Below are positions 13,854-24,600 of a stretch of DNA of 64,000 bases, piece after piece. The stretch's first letter is position 1. Each line of letters opens with the position of its first letter. The notes below the pieces were generated by a model that searched no databases, was not told where the DNA came from, and worked only from the letters and a program-made list of their open reading frames with translations. This stretch comes from Beta vulgaris subsp. vulgaris (taxonomy: Eukaryota; Streptophyta; Magnoliopsida; Caryophyllales; Amaranthaceae): contig NC_079203.1 of assembly GCF_026745355.1 (NCBI RefSeq), positions 41,482,992-41,546,991 of the forward strand. The letters are read 5' to 3'. The translations under genes were made by a program, and so were the position numbers.

Positions 13854-16499
13854 ATCTCTTTAGTGGAGGACTTAGGAGAAAGATTCCATGGTGAGTACCA
13901 CATTTCTACACAGCAGATTTATCTTTTTACAACCCGTATGTAGAGATAAGCAGATCTTGTAGAAGTATAAATAGGTTACTTAAGCTAGAATTTCAAATTG
14001 TAAAGAATACAAATTACACAAGACCCACCTATAATACATTATATTAAAAGGTTCTATATATGTCATAAAATTTCAATTACTCATTATAAGTAATCTTTTC
14101 CATTACAGATTATCATACCATGCATTTTATGTGCTTCTAGTACCTAGTACTCCCTCAGTTTCAATATATTCTCCCTGCTTTGCACAGTTTCCCATGATTA
14201 TTTTCCCTGTATATGCCCGCCTCTGTATTATTAATGATAAAATTATTCCTAACCATGTTTAAACCCGTCTCCGCATTATTATGACCTCTTTCACCGTGGT
14301 TCGCAATTCACACTAAATATAACGATAGGACTGAGATACTCGGGTAAGACAATTTAAACTTTCAAGATGAAAACCGTACAAAATTGACAGAAGATATGGA
14401 CCGGGATTGAGGAGCCCCTTTCAGATATATCTAGCCATGTCCATGGAACAGTTGACCAGAAACTGCCCAGCATGAAATTTGTTGATCCACACTATCAGAT
14501 TTAGGATTTTGATCCACAATTTACTTGATAAATCCAACTCTTAAAGGACTTGCTAACAAGCAAAATAAAATTCGTTTCAAGAATTAGTGAGCAACTTTAC
14601 TATTACATCAATAAATAGTCACTTAAGGATATAAATACTGATAAAAACAGTTCCTCCTGTTTTACACTCCTCCCCTTCCCCCTCAAGTTAAAAGAAAGAA
14701 ACCTTCACCTCTCCATCCTGTTCTAAACCAAAGCTATACCCTTCTAGAATCTAGATACATGCAGTATACATACTGATTGTCTTTATAAAGTGAAAAGGTC
14801 TTACTAAGATCGCCAACGCAAGATTTGTCAATTTTATCAAATTGCAAACAGCAAGCTCACACAATAAGAGTATCACTATGTTAAATACACAGTCAGGGCC
14901 AAACAAATCATATAATCACAGTACAAAAAAGTCAACTAATAGCAAAACATGCATCTAAACCCACCATTCAACAAATTAATTGCCAAGATTTTAAAAGCAA
15001 ATCCCACATCAATAATTATTAATTAACAGGTGAAAAATTAAGTACTATTATTAGCAGAATTACCAACTGTTAGAACAAACAAACAACACCCACAATCGAA
15101 AAATTGCAAACTATAGCAATTAGTACAATTATCAAAATTGCCCACTATTAAAAAGAACAAAAAGACGAAAATAATGAATAAATAACAGTACCCACAATCG
15201 AAAAAGTGCAAAATATAGAATTAAAGCAAAATCCAATGAAAAATTTACCACAAACTTTGATGGGTGCTTCAAGTTCAAGAAGATTATATTGTTTTAAGAA
15301 GATATCTTTAGAAACTAAACAGTAACACAATCGAAAATTGCAAACATAAATCCTAAAATAATCCAACAGTTCAAACGCAAGGAATGAATAAAGAATACTG
15401 TTCTGTAATGTACAGGTCCCTAAAATATTTTATATACAACATGGATAAAGAGATGAATGAAGAATTACCAGTTCAAAACGCGCAATTCTACAAGATGAAG
15501 GACCGGTGAATTGCGTTAGACTGATGACGAGGTGAAACGCGTAGAATCTAGAGTAATTGAATGCAAAGAAACGATAGTCAAACAACAATGCTTGAATTGC
15601 AAAGCATACAAATTCATAAAAACCAATCGATTGAATTGCAATCTTACCAATGACCGGTGTGAGGGAGAAGCCGATCGTCAAATTTCATTCATGAATTACA
15701 GTGGTGGAATCTGTGTGATGGTGTGAGAATTAATGGCAGAATTTGAAGGTAAGAAGAATAGAGTTAGATAAATGTGAGAAATAACTCAGCCTCAACCGAG
15801 TAGGTTTAACTCGGCCAAAATTCCTTCTACCGCCATAGATTAGCGCCAAATATTTTGGAAATTACAAAAAAATTTGATCTGAATTTTACGTTTAAGTATG
15901 TGTCTTTGAGATTGCGATTATTATTTGTTGAGAAGCTGGTGGAAGAAACTGCTACTAATGACCTACATCTTAGACGCGATTAGCGTATGCGAGGGTAAGA
16001 CTAAGGCCGTAACCGTAAGGAATGTTTAAAAGGTAGTGAGCCTTAGTTCCTTTAGATTTTCTTACCTAAAAGAGTAACTTATTATTTGTTTCTCAGCTCA
16101 AAGACAAGTGGGTGAAACTGCTCTCAATGATAATAGTTCACGATCTCACCAAATTATTTGATCTCACCAACTATGCTTAAATATGTGTGTTTAATAAGTT
16201 AATTTGAAAATAATTATAAAGAAGAATAAATAAGTTAATAAATTTACAACAAATTTATTTACTTAAAAGGCATTATTTATAGATAGATTTATGTGTTCCT
16301 AGTTGATTGTTGAACACTTTTTTTCGAAAAAAAAACTCAACATTTCTATAAAAAATGTTAAAGTATTTTAACAAAAATGGACCACATATACCCTACTTTT
16401 AATATGTATTATGTTTAATATACTTTTATATAGAATAATAAAGTTAGATGGCTAAATTAGTGATGAAAGGTATATTTATTGCCATGAAATTATAAGCCA
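12845..16499. other. CACTA non-coding right interior
   Basis: This AT-rich stretch upstream of the transposase start probably contains its promoter. No protein-coding frame was recognised. It holds a long TA microsatellite near 13.8 kb. Confidence 0.4.
13772..13850. repeat. (TA)n microsatellite
   Basis: About 75 bp of nearly pure TA dinucleotides with a single break near 13800. It lies inside the CACTA element. Confidence 0.95.
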
Positions 16500-16817
16500 C
16501 TATGTTCTATTTTCCAGTGGTCAAAATAGAGTTAGCCACGAAAATTTGTAATGTGGCAAAAATCGTGGCATTGATGTATGTTTGCCACGAAAAATTTCTT
16601 ACTCTTAGCTGAAGTTTAAAGTTTGCCACAAGAAAATATCTACCCGTGGCATAACTTTGATATTTGCCACGGGAAATTATTTACCCATGGCATAAATTTT
16701 TCTTCTTCTTTAGATTTTGTCTTACTATTTATTTTTCCCGTGGCTATATGCAATTATGCCACGAATTTTGATTTCCCGTGGCATAATTCGTGGCACAAGT
16801 GATGATTTGTTGTAGTG
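16500..16817. repeat. CACTA right terminus with subterminal repeats
   Basis: Copies of GCCACGA/GCCACGGG and CCGTGGC recur every 20-40 bp up to the terminal ATTTGTTGTAGTG. This mirrors the left end and completes the terminal inverted repeat. Confidence 0.85.
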
Positions 16818-16893
16818 TGGGGGGTAAGGATCGAACCCCTGACCTCAGGGGCCAGGGGGAGCGCTCTACCTACTTGAGCTAACTCATATCCTT

Positions 16894-18326
16894 ATGATTT
16901 CTGAAAATATGTTTGTGCAGGTTGATGACTACTCTCGGTGGATAGATTCGGGGGACTTTAGACATGTGTGCAATAATAGGCACTTCTTGAAGTCTTTCAA
17001 AGAATTGGATGATGGTCCAATCTTGTATATGGGGAATGATTCTACGGTGAAGGCCAAGGGCATAGGTCAAGTAGAATTGTTGCTGACCTCGGGAAAGACT
17101 TTAACTCTCCGGGATGTTTGTTATGTACCGGAAGTTAGGAAGACTATAGTGTCAAAGGGTCTTTTGAATAAATTTGATTTTAAAGTTGTATTTGAATCGA
17201 ACAAGTTTATTGTTTCCAAGGGTGGTATTTATGTAGGACATGGATTTTATTTTAATGGTATGTTTAAATTTAGTATATTAATGCAAATGATACTAGTTTT
17301 ATTTACATGCTTGATGTTTCTTCTCTATGGCACAATCGATTATGTCATGTATACTATCGTAGATTATATGGCATGTCTAAGCTAGGTTTAATAGCTTCTT
17401 TCTATTTGAATTTAGATAAGTGTAAGACATGCATGCTAAATAAGATTACAAAGAATCCTTATCCTAGTGCGACTAGACAAACGGTATTGCTAGAATTAGT
17501 GCATAATGACTTGTGTGACTTTCATAGTTCACCTTCTTTCGAAAATAAAAAATACATTGTGAACTTTTATTGATGATTTTTCAAGGTTTTGTTACATATA
17601 TTTATTATTTACTAAAGATGAAGTACTAGAAAAGTTTAAGATCTTTAAGACTGAAGTAGAACTTTAACTTAATGAAAAAGTTAAAGACTTCGGACGGATA
17701 GGGGTGATGAATACTATAATCCTAGCTATTTTAGTTTCATTGGTGCAATTCATGAAACAACGGTCCCATACTCACCTCAAAGTAATGGTATAGCGGAAAG
17801 GAAAAATAGGGTTCTAAAAGAAATGGTTAACACCATGCTTTCTAATTCAGGTCTTAATGACGGTTTTTGGGGTAATGCAATTCTACCTACATGTTATATA
17901 TTAAATCGAGTTCCTAATAAAAGGAATGAGATTTCCCCTTATGAACTTTGATGTAACAAAAAGCCTAATCTCAATTACCTTAAGGTATGGGGTTGTAGGG
18001 CAAAGGAAACAATAGGTGAAAAAGGAAGTGATTGCATTTTTATAGGCTATGCGGAACATAGCAAAACCTATAGGTTTTATGTCATTGAGCCTAATGATTG
18101 TCTTTATCCATAATGTGTGTATATATATAGTAAATTTGATAATAACGGTAATGGAGTTATTTGCTTATATGTTGATGATATGCTTATTTTTTAGACTGAT
18201 TTAGAACAAGTGAAAAAGACCAAAGTTTTTCTCTCTTCTAGCTTCTCAGTGAAAGATTTTGGTGAAGCAAATGTTATTCTAGGCAATAGAATAGTGAGAG
18301 GTAAAGGGTCAATTTCTTTATCACAA
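16894..18326 (+). pseudogene. Copia pol fragments: protease/GAG-pre-integrase, integrase, RT
   Basis: After the SINE the copia frame resumes (16894-17385) with a WIDSG protease-type motif in which Ser replaces the usual Thr next to the Asp. A stretch ending LTLRDVCYVPEV then leads into the GAG-pre-integrase region. A second frame (17307-17573) has the HNRLCHV...CKTC zinc-binding pattern of the integrase N-terminus. From 17580 to 18110 the integrase is readable only in pieces with stops. The reverse-transcriptase YVDD box is at 18168-18179, followed by a stop codon and then FLSSSFSVKDFGEA. Sequence then switches to the LINE. It is a dead copy. Confidence 0.8.
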
Positions 18327-20757
18327 GTAGATGTTATTCTCCTTGCTATAGAGCTGATCAGGGGATACAATAGGAAGGGAATGTCACCTAGATGATGTCT
18401 TAAAGTAGACATCAAAAAGGCTTATGATTCAGTGGAGTGACCATTTTTAAGTATTATGCTTGAGGAGCTGGGGTTTCCTAGTAAATTTAGTGCTCGGATA
18501 ATGGCTTGTGTGCAAAGTGTGAGCTACTCTATTCTAGTTAATGACAAATCATCTACTCCTTTCACTGCTAAGAAGGGACTGAGACAAGGGGACCCTATAT
18601 CCCCCTTTCTCTTTGCCCTTTGCATGGAGTATTTAAGCAGGTGCTTGGGAGAACTCAAAACCAACCCAGATTTCAATTATCATCCTAATTGTGAAAGACT
18701 ACAACTTACTCACTTGATGTTTGCAGATGACCTGCTATTATTCTGCAGAGCATACCACAATCTAGTTACTAAGATTTGTAATGCTTTTGAGAAATTCTCT
18801 GTTGCTTCAGGGCTTCATGCTAGTTCTGAGAAGAGTAACATATACTTGTCTGGGGTGTCACAAGAAGAAGCAACAAACCTTGCAGAGACCAACAATATGA
18901 ATTTAGGCACTTTACCTTTTAGGTATCTAGGGAGACCTTTAAGTACAAAAAAACTTACATACTCATAGGGATGGTAATTGGGCGGGACGGGTGCGGAGGA
19001 TGGTACCCTCACACCCGCATTAAATTCTCATCCCCATCCCCGCCCCACCACCCATTGCGGGGAAAGATTCCATCCCCATCCCTGCCTCACCACCCATTGC
19101 AGGGGGAAATTCTAGACCCACCCCCGCCCCACCCCCGCACCCGCGTCATACCCACTTCATCCCCGTAAAAAATCCACCAAAAAATATGCCATAAGCCTAT
19201 TATAGTTGTCTATTTCACAAATCACAATATAATATAGTAAAAGAAAAGTTAAAATACATTAACAAAGGCAATGTTTTATTACATTTCAAAAGTGTCTTCA
19301 AATACGTTAGTAATATATGTATATAAGTAGAATTTTAATAATAAATATGTTGGGCTGGGGTGGGGCGGGGCGGGCGGGGATGGGGCGGGTATAACATAAA
19401 ATCCACACACGCTCCACCACCCATTGCGGGTACAATTTTAATCCCCATCCCCGCCCCATCCCCGCCAAACCTAGACCCATTCCCGTCCCAATTGGGCGGG
19501 GATGGGGGGTCTCCTACTTGACCCGTCCTACTGCCATCCCCTCCTACTCACAATGCAAGCCTTTAATTGAGAGAATCACCTCTAGAGCTCAAGGGGTGGG
19601 TTGCAAAGTTGTTGTCCTATGCATGGAGGCTCTAACTGGTGAGGAGTATTCTAAGTAGTATGCAAAACTACCAGGGACATATCTTCCCCTTGCCAAAGAA
19701 AGTGATCAAAGTTGTTGAAGCTATTTGTAGAAGATTTGTGTGGACAGGAAATACTATTGATTCAAAAAAAGCTCATGTAGCTTGGAGCAAATTTTATGAG
19801 CCTAAATCATGTGGGGCAGGAACTTAATCAACATGGCCACATGGAACAAAGCAGCTATGCCTAAACTTTTATGGGCTATTGCTTTTAAAGCAGATAGGTT
19901 GTGGGTTAAATGGGTGTATGCTTATTAAATTAAAAGATTAACCTAATCTACTGTGAATGTTAATAGCAATTCATCCTGGTTGCTAAGGAAGATCATTGAC
20001 AGTAGAGAAATGTCGAATCCTCTAGGTGGATGGAATGCCATTACTAAAGATGACAAATTCAGTATCAAGCAAACTTACAAGATGCTACAGGGGGAGAATC
20101 AAAGGGTCAACTGGAAGAGATTGATATGTAATAACCAGGCAACTCCCAAAAACAAGTTCATTTTATATATGGCTTTACACAATAGACTTGCTACTGCTGA
20201 TAGACTAAGCAAGTGGAATGTGCCTTGTAGAACAACTTGTAGCCTGTGTGATTATGCTGATGAAAGTACACAACACTTGTTTTTTGCTTGCTCTTATGCA
20301 ACAACTATATGGAGGAATGTTTGTCATATCATACATTCCATAGACCAGGGTAATACTTTTGACCAAGAGTGCAACAATGCTATTGCTAAAGCAAGGGGTA
20401 GTACTAGAATTGCCAGACTCTGTGCTATGTGCTTCACTGAAACGGTTTATGCTGTTTGGAAGCAAAGGAATAGCCAGATTTTTAATGGGAGACTTGTTGA
20501 TAGCAATCAGGTTGTAAAGGATGTCATTTTTCAGGTTGCTTGTTCTTGTAAAGAAGAAGATAGAAAGTTGTTACTTTACTAAGTTTCTTTGTCGAGGCCT
20601 TTGAGCTTTTTTTGCCTTATGTAGAGTCTGTTCTACAGTTGGTAATACCCAGTTTGTAGAGTCTGTTCTACTGTGGGTGTAGTTGTTTTGTTTGGTTGTA
20701 ACTTTGCCATCTTTTTTTGGTAGTCAATAATAATTTTGAATTGCCAAAAAATAAAGG
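18327..20757 (+). mobile_element. 5'-truncated LINE (non-LTR retrotransposon)
   Basis: The copy starts inside the reverse transcriptase (RGYNRKG...KVDIKKAYDSVEW), with a stop near 18440. The frame 18456-18968 carries the GLRQGDPISP and FADDLLLF motifs of plant LINE RT. After a hAT-like insertion the frame resumes at about 19551. A zf-RVT domain (CSLC...H...C) lies in 19953-20582. The 3' tail has a TTTTTTTGGTAGTCAATAATAA-like end and an A-rich tail near 20745-20757. A 5' truncation is normal for LINE insertion by target-primed reverse transcription. No target duplication could be established. Confidence 0.85.
18966..19542. mobile_element. hAT-like non-autonomous element in the LINE
   Basis: Termini are TAGGGATGG... 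and ...CCATCCCCT, with an 8-bp duplication CATACTCA (18958-18965) and CCTACTCA (19543-19550), seven of eight matching. Removing it rejoins the LINE frame. The ends are packed with GGGCGGGG/CCCCGCCCC-type subterminal repeats and the middle is AT-rich. It has no coding capacity. Confidence 0.85.
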
Positions 20758-21328
20758 AAAAATTGACAATAGAGGTTTGAACTTTGGGTGATAATTTTTA
20801 AAAGGTCTGAACTATTGATTAACTTTAGGGGGTCTTAACTTTTAGCGGGCCTTAGTGACTTTTTCTGGTGGTAATGGGAGATTTTTGGTGTGAATTGCAA
20901 GAAGTATTCGGTTTTTTTTGGTGAGAATTGCGGTGGTGGTGAGAGAAAATGTAGAGAGAGAAATTGGTAGAGTGAGAAAAATGGTAGAGAGAGAAAGTGA
21001 TGAATGAAATATGGAGGTTGAGTGTGAAAATGAGAAATATGATGAACAGTATATGGGGCGACGTGATTTGCAGTTGACATCAAATCAGTTATTAATTGAT
21101 GAACAGTAACGGTCAAATCAGTTTCTTTTTAAATCTTTCCCATGTACATTACTCAACTGAGACCCTGTACATTAGTCTTCAGGCCTTTACGAAAAGCCTG
21201 CGTTTTATTCAATTTATTTTGCGTTTTGGACAAGGTGTAGGATGCTCATCCTACACCTTGGTCCATAATCTACTAATTGCTAATTTTAAACCCCCAAACA
21301 TCCTAGACGAAGCCTCGTTTGTTGTATA
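20758..21328. other. Region between LINE tail and APM1 promoter
   Basis: No copia, LINE or gene frame was recognised. The start (AGAGGTTTGAACTTTGGG and following) looks like repeat-derived sequence. The rest contains purine-rich runs (20930-21010) and a small inverted repeat GGTGTAGGATG/CATCCTACACC near 21233-21259. Confidence 0.35.
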
Positions 21329-21580
21329 CTTCCTCCGTTCCATAATAAGTGAAACACTTACTATTTTAGAACGTTTCAAAATAAGTGAAACATACCTTAA
21401 ATGGATAAAAGAAAGTGACAAAATGACAAGAGTGGCCATCACAAACTTGTGTGGTTTGCCTTTCTCTCTCCTACTTTTGATAATAAAAAGGGTATTTTAT
21501 GACTTTTTGGCTTTTGAAAGTGATGTTTATTAAATCTTGTGCACAATCCCTATGTTTCACTTATTATGGAACGGAGGAAG
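21329..21580. mobile_element. Stowaway-type MITE upstream of APM1
   Basis: The ends CTTCCTCCGTTCC and GGAACGGAGGAAG form long inverted repeats that continue into ATAATAAGTGAAACA. The element is flanked by TA on both sides (21327-21328 and 21581-21582), the Tc1/mariner target site. It is 252 bp long with no coding capacity. It ends only 37 bp before the APM1 TATA box. Confidence 0.9.
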
Positions 21581-21617
21581 TATAAAGTATAAACATAAAC
21601 TCACATGTGTCGAACTT

Positions 21618-21624
21618 TATAAAA
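21618..21624 (+). promoter_or_regulatory. Probable TATA box of APM1
   Basis: TATAAAA lies 63 bp upstream of the APM1 start codon. With a start site 25-35 bp downstream this leaves a leader of roughly 30-40 nt. This is a positional inference only. Confidence 0.55.
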
Positions 21625-21687
21625 GTAGTACTACTACACAATCTTTCTCTGCTCACTTGAAAAAAAAAAAAAAACAGAGAAGCAACA

Positions 21688-24600
21688 ATGGCATCTTACT
21701 CAGACTTCAAATCCCAATCTCGTCTTCCCAAATTTGCTTCCCCAAAACGCTACGACATCCGCCTCAAACCCGACCTTACTACTTGCAAATTCCAGGGCGT
21801 CGTTTCAATTGACGTCGATGTCGTTTCACCCACGAAACACCTCGTTCTCAATGCTGCTGATCTTAATGTTGATTCTTCTTCTGTTTCCTTCATACCCAAA
21901 TCAACTTCCAAGGTAATAGTAATAATAATCATAACAATCTTACTTCAATCAGATTTTTTTTTTTAATTTTTTGTAATGCTTTTATCAATAATTAGGCTAA
22001 CAAAGGTTTCTTTTTTAAAGGAAATTCGAGCATCTGGGGTTGGATTGATTGAAGAAGATGAGATATTAGTTGTTGAATTTGGGGAGGAGCTTCCTCTTGG
22101 AATTGGGGTTTTGAATATATCTTTTCAAGGAACCCTAAATGATCAAATGAAGGGTTTTTACAGAAGGTGAGTTTTGATTTTTTTGTCTAATTGATGTTTA
22201 ATTGGGGTTTATTATTCGTATTACTGATGTTTAACTCGATTCGAGACGTCTAAGAATCAGTGAGATGGAAAAGAGGAAAAGGTTTGATTAGTTGCCCTGT
22301 TGCATGGACTTTTAATTAGGCATATTATGTATCAATTGATCTACATTTAGATTTTTTGTTTAATTTGGAATTGTTTTTTACCATCTTATTGAGTGTTGAT
22401 TTACTTTGTGGGTTGTTAAAGTTTTGTTCTTTTCTTTTTTGTAATTTAAAATTATGTTTAGTGTATATGAGATCAATGGGGAGAAGAAGAACATGGCAGT
22501 TACTCAATTTGAACCAGCAGATGCGCGGCGATGTTTTCCGTGCTGGGATGAACCAGCGGCTAAGGTTTTTGCTTTTTCTTTCTGTTGACATTAGCTTTAC
22601 AACAATCTAAATCTGTTTTCCTGTGTTACGATATTGCGATAGTCTTATCGTTTGTTTGTTTAGCGGTAATGAATGGTGGTAATGGCGATGAATTTATAGG
22701 TAAACTTGTAAGGAAATCTTCACCTAGTTGGGTTTTTTTCTTTTTTAGTAAATTTCCGTAACTACATTACCACTTTAGATGTGGCTTTAAGTGGTAACGG
22801 AAATCTGTGAAGAAAATTTAATATTTTGGGGAAGATGCTTAATTGCCATTGGTATTGGTATGAGACTTAGTTTCAAACTACATATAAGTTTATTATAATA
22901 ACACCATTTATTACAAGCTACAAATTAGCCTGTTAAGTGTTAAGGCTTTTTCTCTGGTCATGACTCATAACTACTTTATGCATGATTTTTGGGTGGTATT
23001 AGACAAGCATGAGGATTCAATTAGAGCAAAAATCAGATATAATTCACTGATTATAGCCAGACCTGATACTTGGAGTTGGTTTGTGTCATCAGTATGAATA
23101 ACGTGTTCAATAGTCCATTGATGATGTAAGTTTTTTCATAGTGTGTTTTGTGTGCCAAGAGCGATATAGATGGGCAGGTAACCACCAAGCTGTTATCTGC
23201 AGTCTGATTGACAATTGCTTGTTTTGCTTGGCTAATTTGTGTTTGGCTTCTGGTTTATCATCTTGTCCGTCTCCCTTTTTGTTCAGGCTACATTCAAGAT
23301 TACCCTAGATGTTCCATCGAATCTTGTAGCACTCTCCAATATGCCTGTCATTGAAGAAAAGAAAGAAGGGGATCTTAAGACGGTTTATTTCGAGGAATCA
23401 CCAATCATGTCGACATACTTGGTTGCTGTAGTTGTGGGCTTGTTTGATTTTGTGGAAAGTCACGCCTCTGATGGTATCCTAACCTGGCTTCTGCTGCTAG
23501 TGTCACCTTTCAATGAATGAATGGAGCATCATAATGACCACATTTTATTATTATCGTACAGGTGTTAAAGTTAGATGCTATTGTCAAGTTGGCAAGTCAG
23601 ACCAAGGGAAGTTTGCTCTGGAGGTGGCTGTTAAGACTCTTGATTTATATAGAAAGTAACTTGCCTTTACTTTAAAACTAATGATTTTGCATTATATATC
23701 TTTCCTTATATATTCTTTTGTTGCGGTATATGATTTACTTTTCTAATTATGAAAGGTATTTTGATGTGCCTTACGCCCTACCCAAATTGGATATGATTGC
23801 TATACCTGATTTTGCCGCTGGTGCCATGGAGAATTATGGTTTGGTCACGTATCGTGAAAATGCTTTGCTGTATGATGAGAAGCACTCTGCTGCTGCTAAC
23901 AAGCAAAGGGTAATTTTGCTTTACTGGAGGAGCACTACAACTTGATTTTATTCACTATTCTACTGGCTGTCACATTCAATAACAAAATTTGCTTTTTTTT
24001 TAAGGTTGCTATTGTGGTTGCTCATGAACTGGCTCATCAATGGTTTGGGAATCTCGTGACTATGGAATGGTGGACTCATTTATGGTTGAATGAGGGATTT
24101 GCTACATGGGTATTAAACTATACTTCAAAATCATATTTCTGAATTGCACAAAATTTCAGCTAGGAAGTATTCAGATTTTTTAAATATTACTGTTTTTTTT
24201 TTTTGAAGGTATCCTACCTAGCAGCTGATGCTTTGTTTCCGGAATGGAAAATTTGGACTCAGTTTCTTGACCAGACTACTGATGGGCTTAGGCTTGATGG
24301 TCTTTCGGAATCACATCCTATTGAGGTTTTAGTCCTATTGTTTGCTTGTCTAGGTGCAACATCATGTTGAAATATCCTTATAATGCTAATGTTTCATATT
24401 TCCAGGTGGAGATCAATCATGCTAGTGAAATTGATGAAATATTTGATGCCATCAGTTATAGGAAAGGTGCATCTCTCATCAGGATGCTTCAAAGCTATAT
24501 TGGCGCAGATACATTTCAGGTTTTCTCCTGTTATGTCAACTTCCACTATAATTTCACAATTTCCTGCAGGCTCTTGACTTCTCGTTTCTGCTCTCTTGTT

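Larger units (their letters stand above)
2665..16817 (-). mobile_element. CACTA (En/Spm-type) DNA transposon, 14.15 kb
   Basis: The element begins CACTACAACAAAT at 2665 and ends with the complement, ATTTGTTGTAGTG, at 16817. It is flanked by a perfect 3-bp duplication TGG (2662-2664 and 16818-16820). Both ends carry dense subterminal copies of the motif GCCACGG/CCGTGGC. Two - strand genes lie inside: a TNP2-type transposase (9216-12844) and a TNPA/Transposase_24-type gene (5443-8847). The element lies inside the SINE head/body junction, so it is the youngest of three nested insertions. The transposase carries frame breaks, so mobility would need help from another copy. Confidence 0.93.
2533..16893 (-). 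mobile_element. tRNA-derived SINE, split by the CACTA element
   Basis: Read on the - strand, the head (16893 to 16818) has a pol III A box (TAGCTCAAGTAGG, within 16866-16882) and a B box (GGTTCGATCC, 16837-16828). The body continues at 2664 and ends in an A-run whose complement is the T-run at 2533-2540. The two parts add up to about 205 bp, normal for a plant SINE. The copia sequence flanking it is duplicated: ATGTTTTCTGAA at 2521-2532 and ATGATTTCTGAA at 16894-16905, one mismatch in 12. The head could be mistaken for a tRNA gene, but the A-tail and target duplication argue for a SINE. Confidence 0.8.
923..18326 (+). mobile_element. Copia-type LTR retrotransposon 1, nested and 3'-truncated
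   Basis: The element has a 5' LTR, a gag frame and fragments of pol in copia order (protease/GAG-pre-integrase, integrase, reverse transcriptase), all on the + strand. It is split at 2532/16894 by a SINE that is itself split by a CACTA element. After the reverse-transcriptase YVDD region it stops at about 18326, where a LINE begins. No 3' LTR or RNase H region follows the LINE, so the distal part has been lost. Many stops and frame changes in pol show that it is a dead copy. Confidence 0.8.

Noticed and set aside
13712..13903. Ile/Tyr-repeat ORF
   Set aside because: It is the translation of the TA microsatellite inside the CACTA element.
16818..16893. Apparent tRNA gene on the - strand with A and B boxes
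   Set aside because: It continues into a non-tRNA body with an A-tail and a 12-bp target duplication, so it is a SINE head, not a functional tRNA gene.
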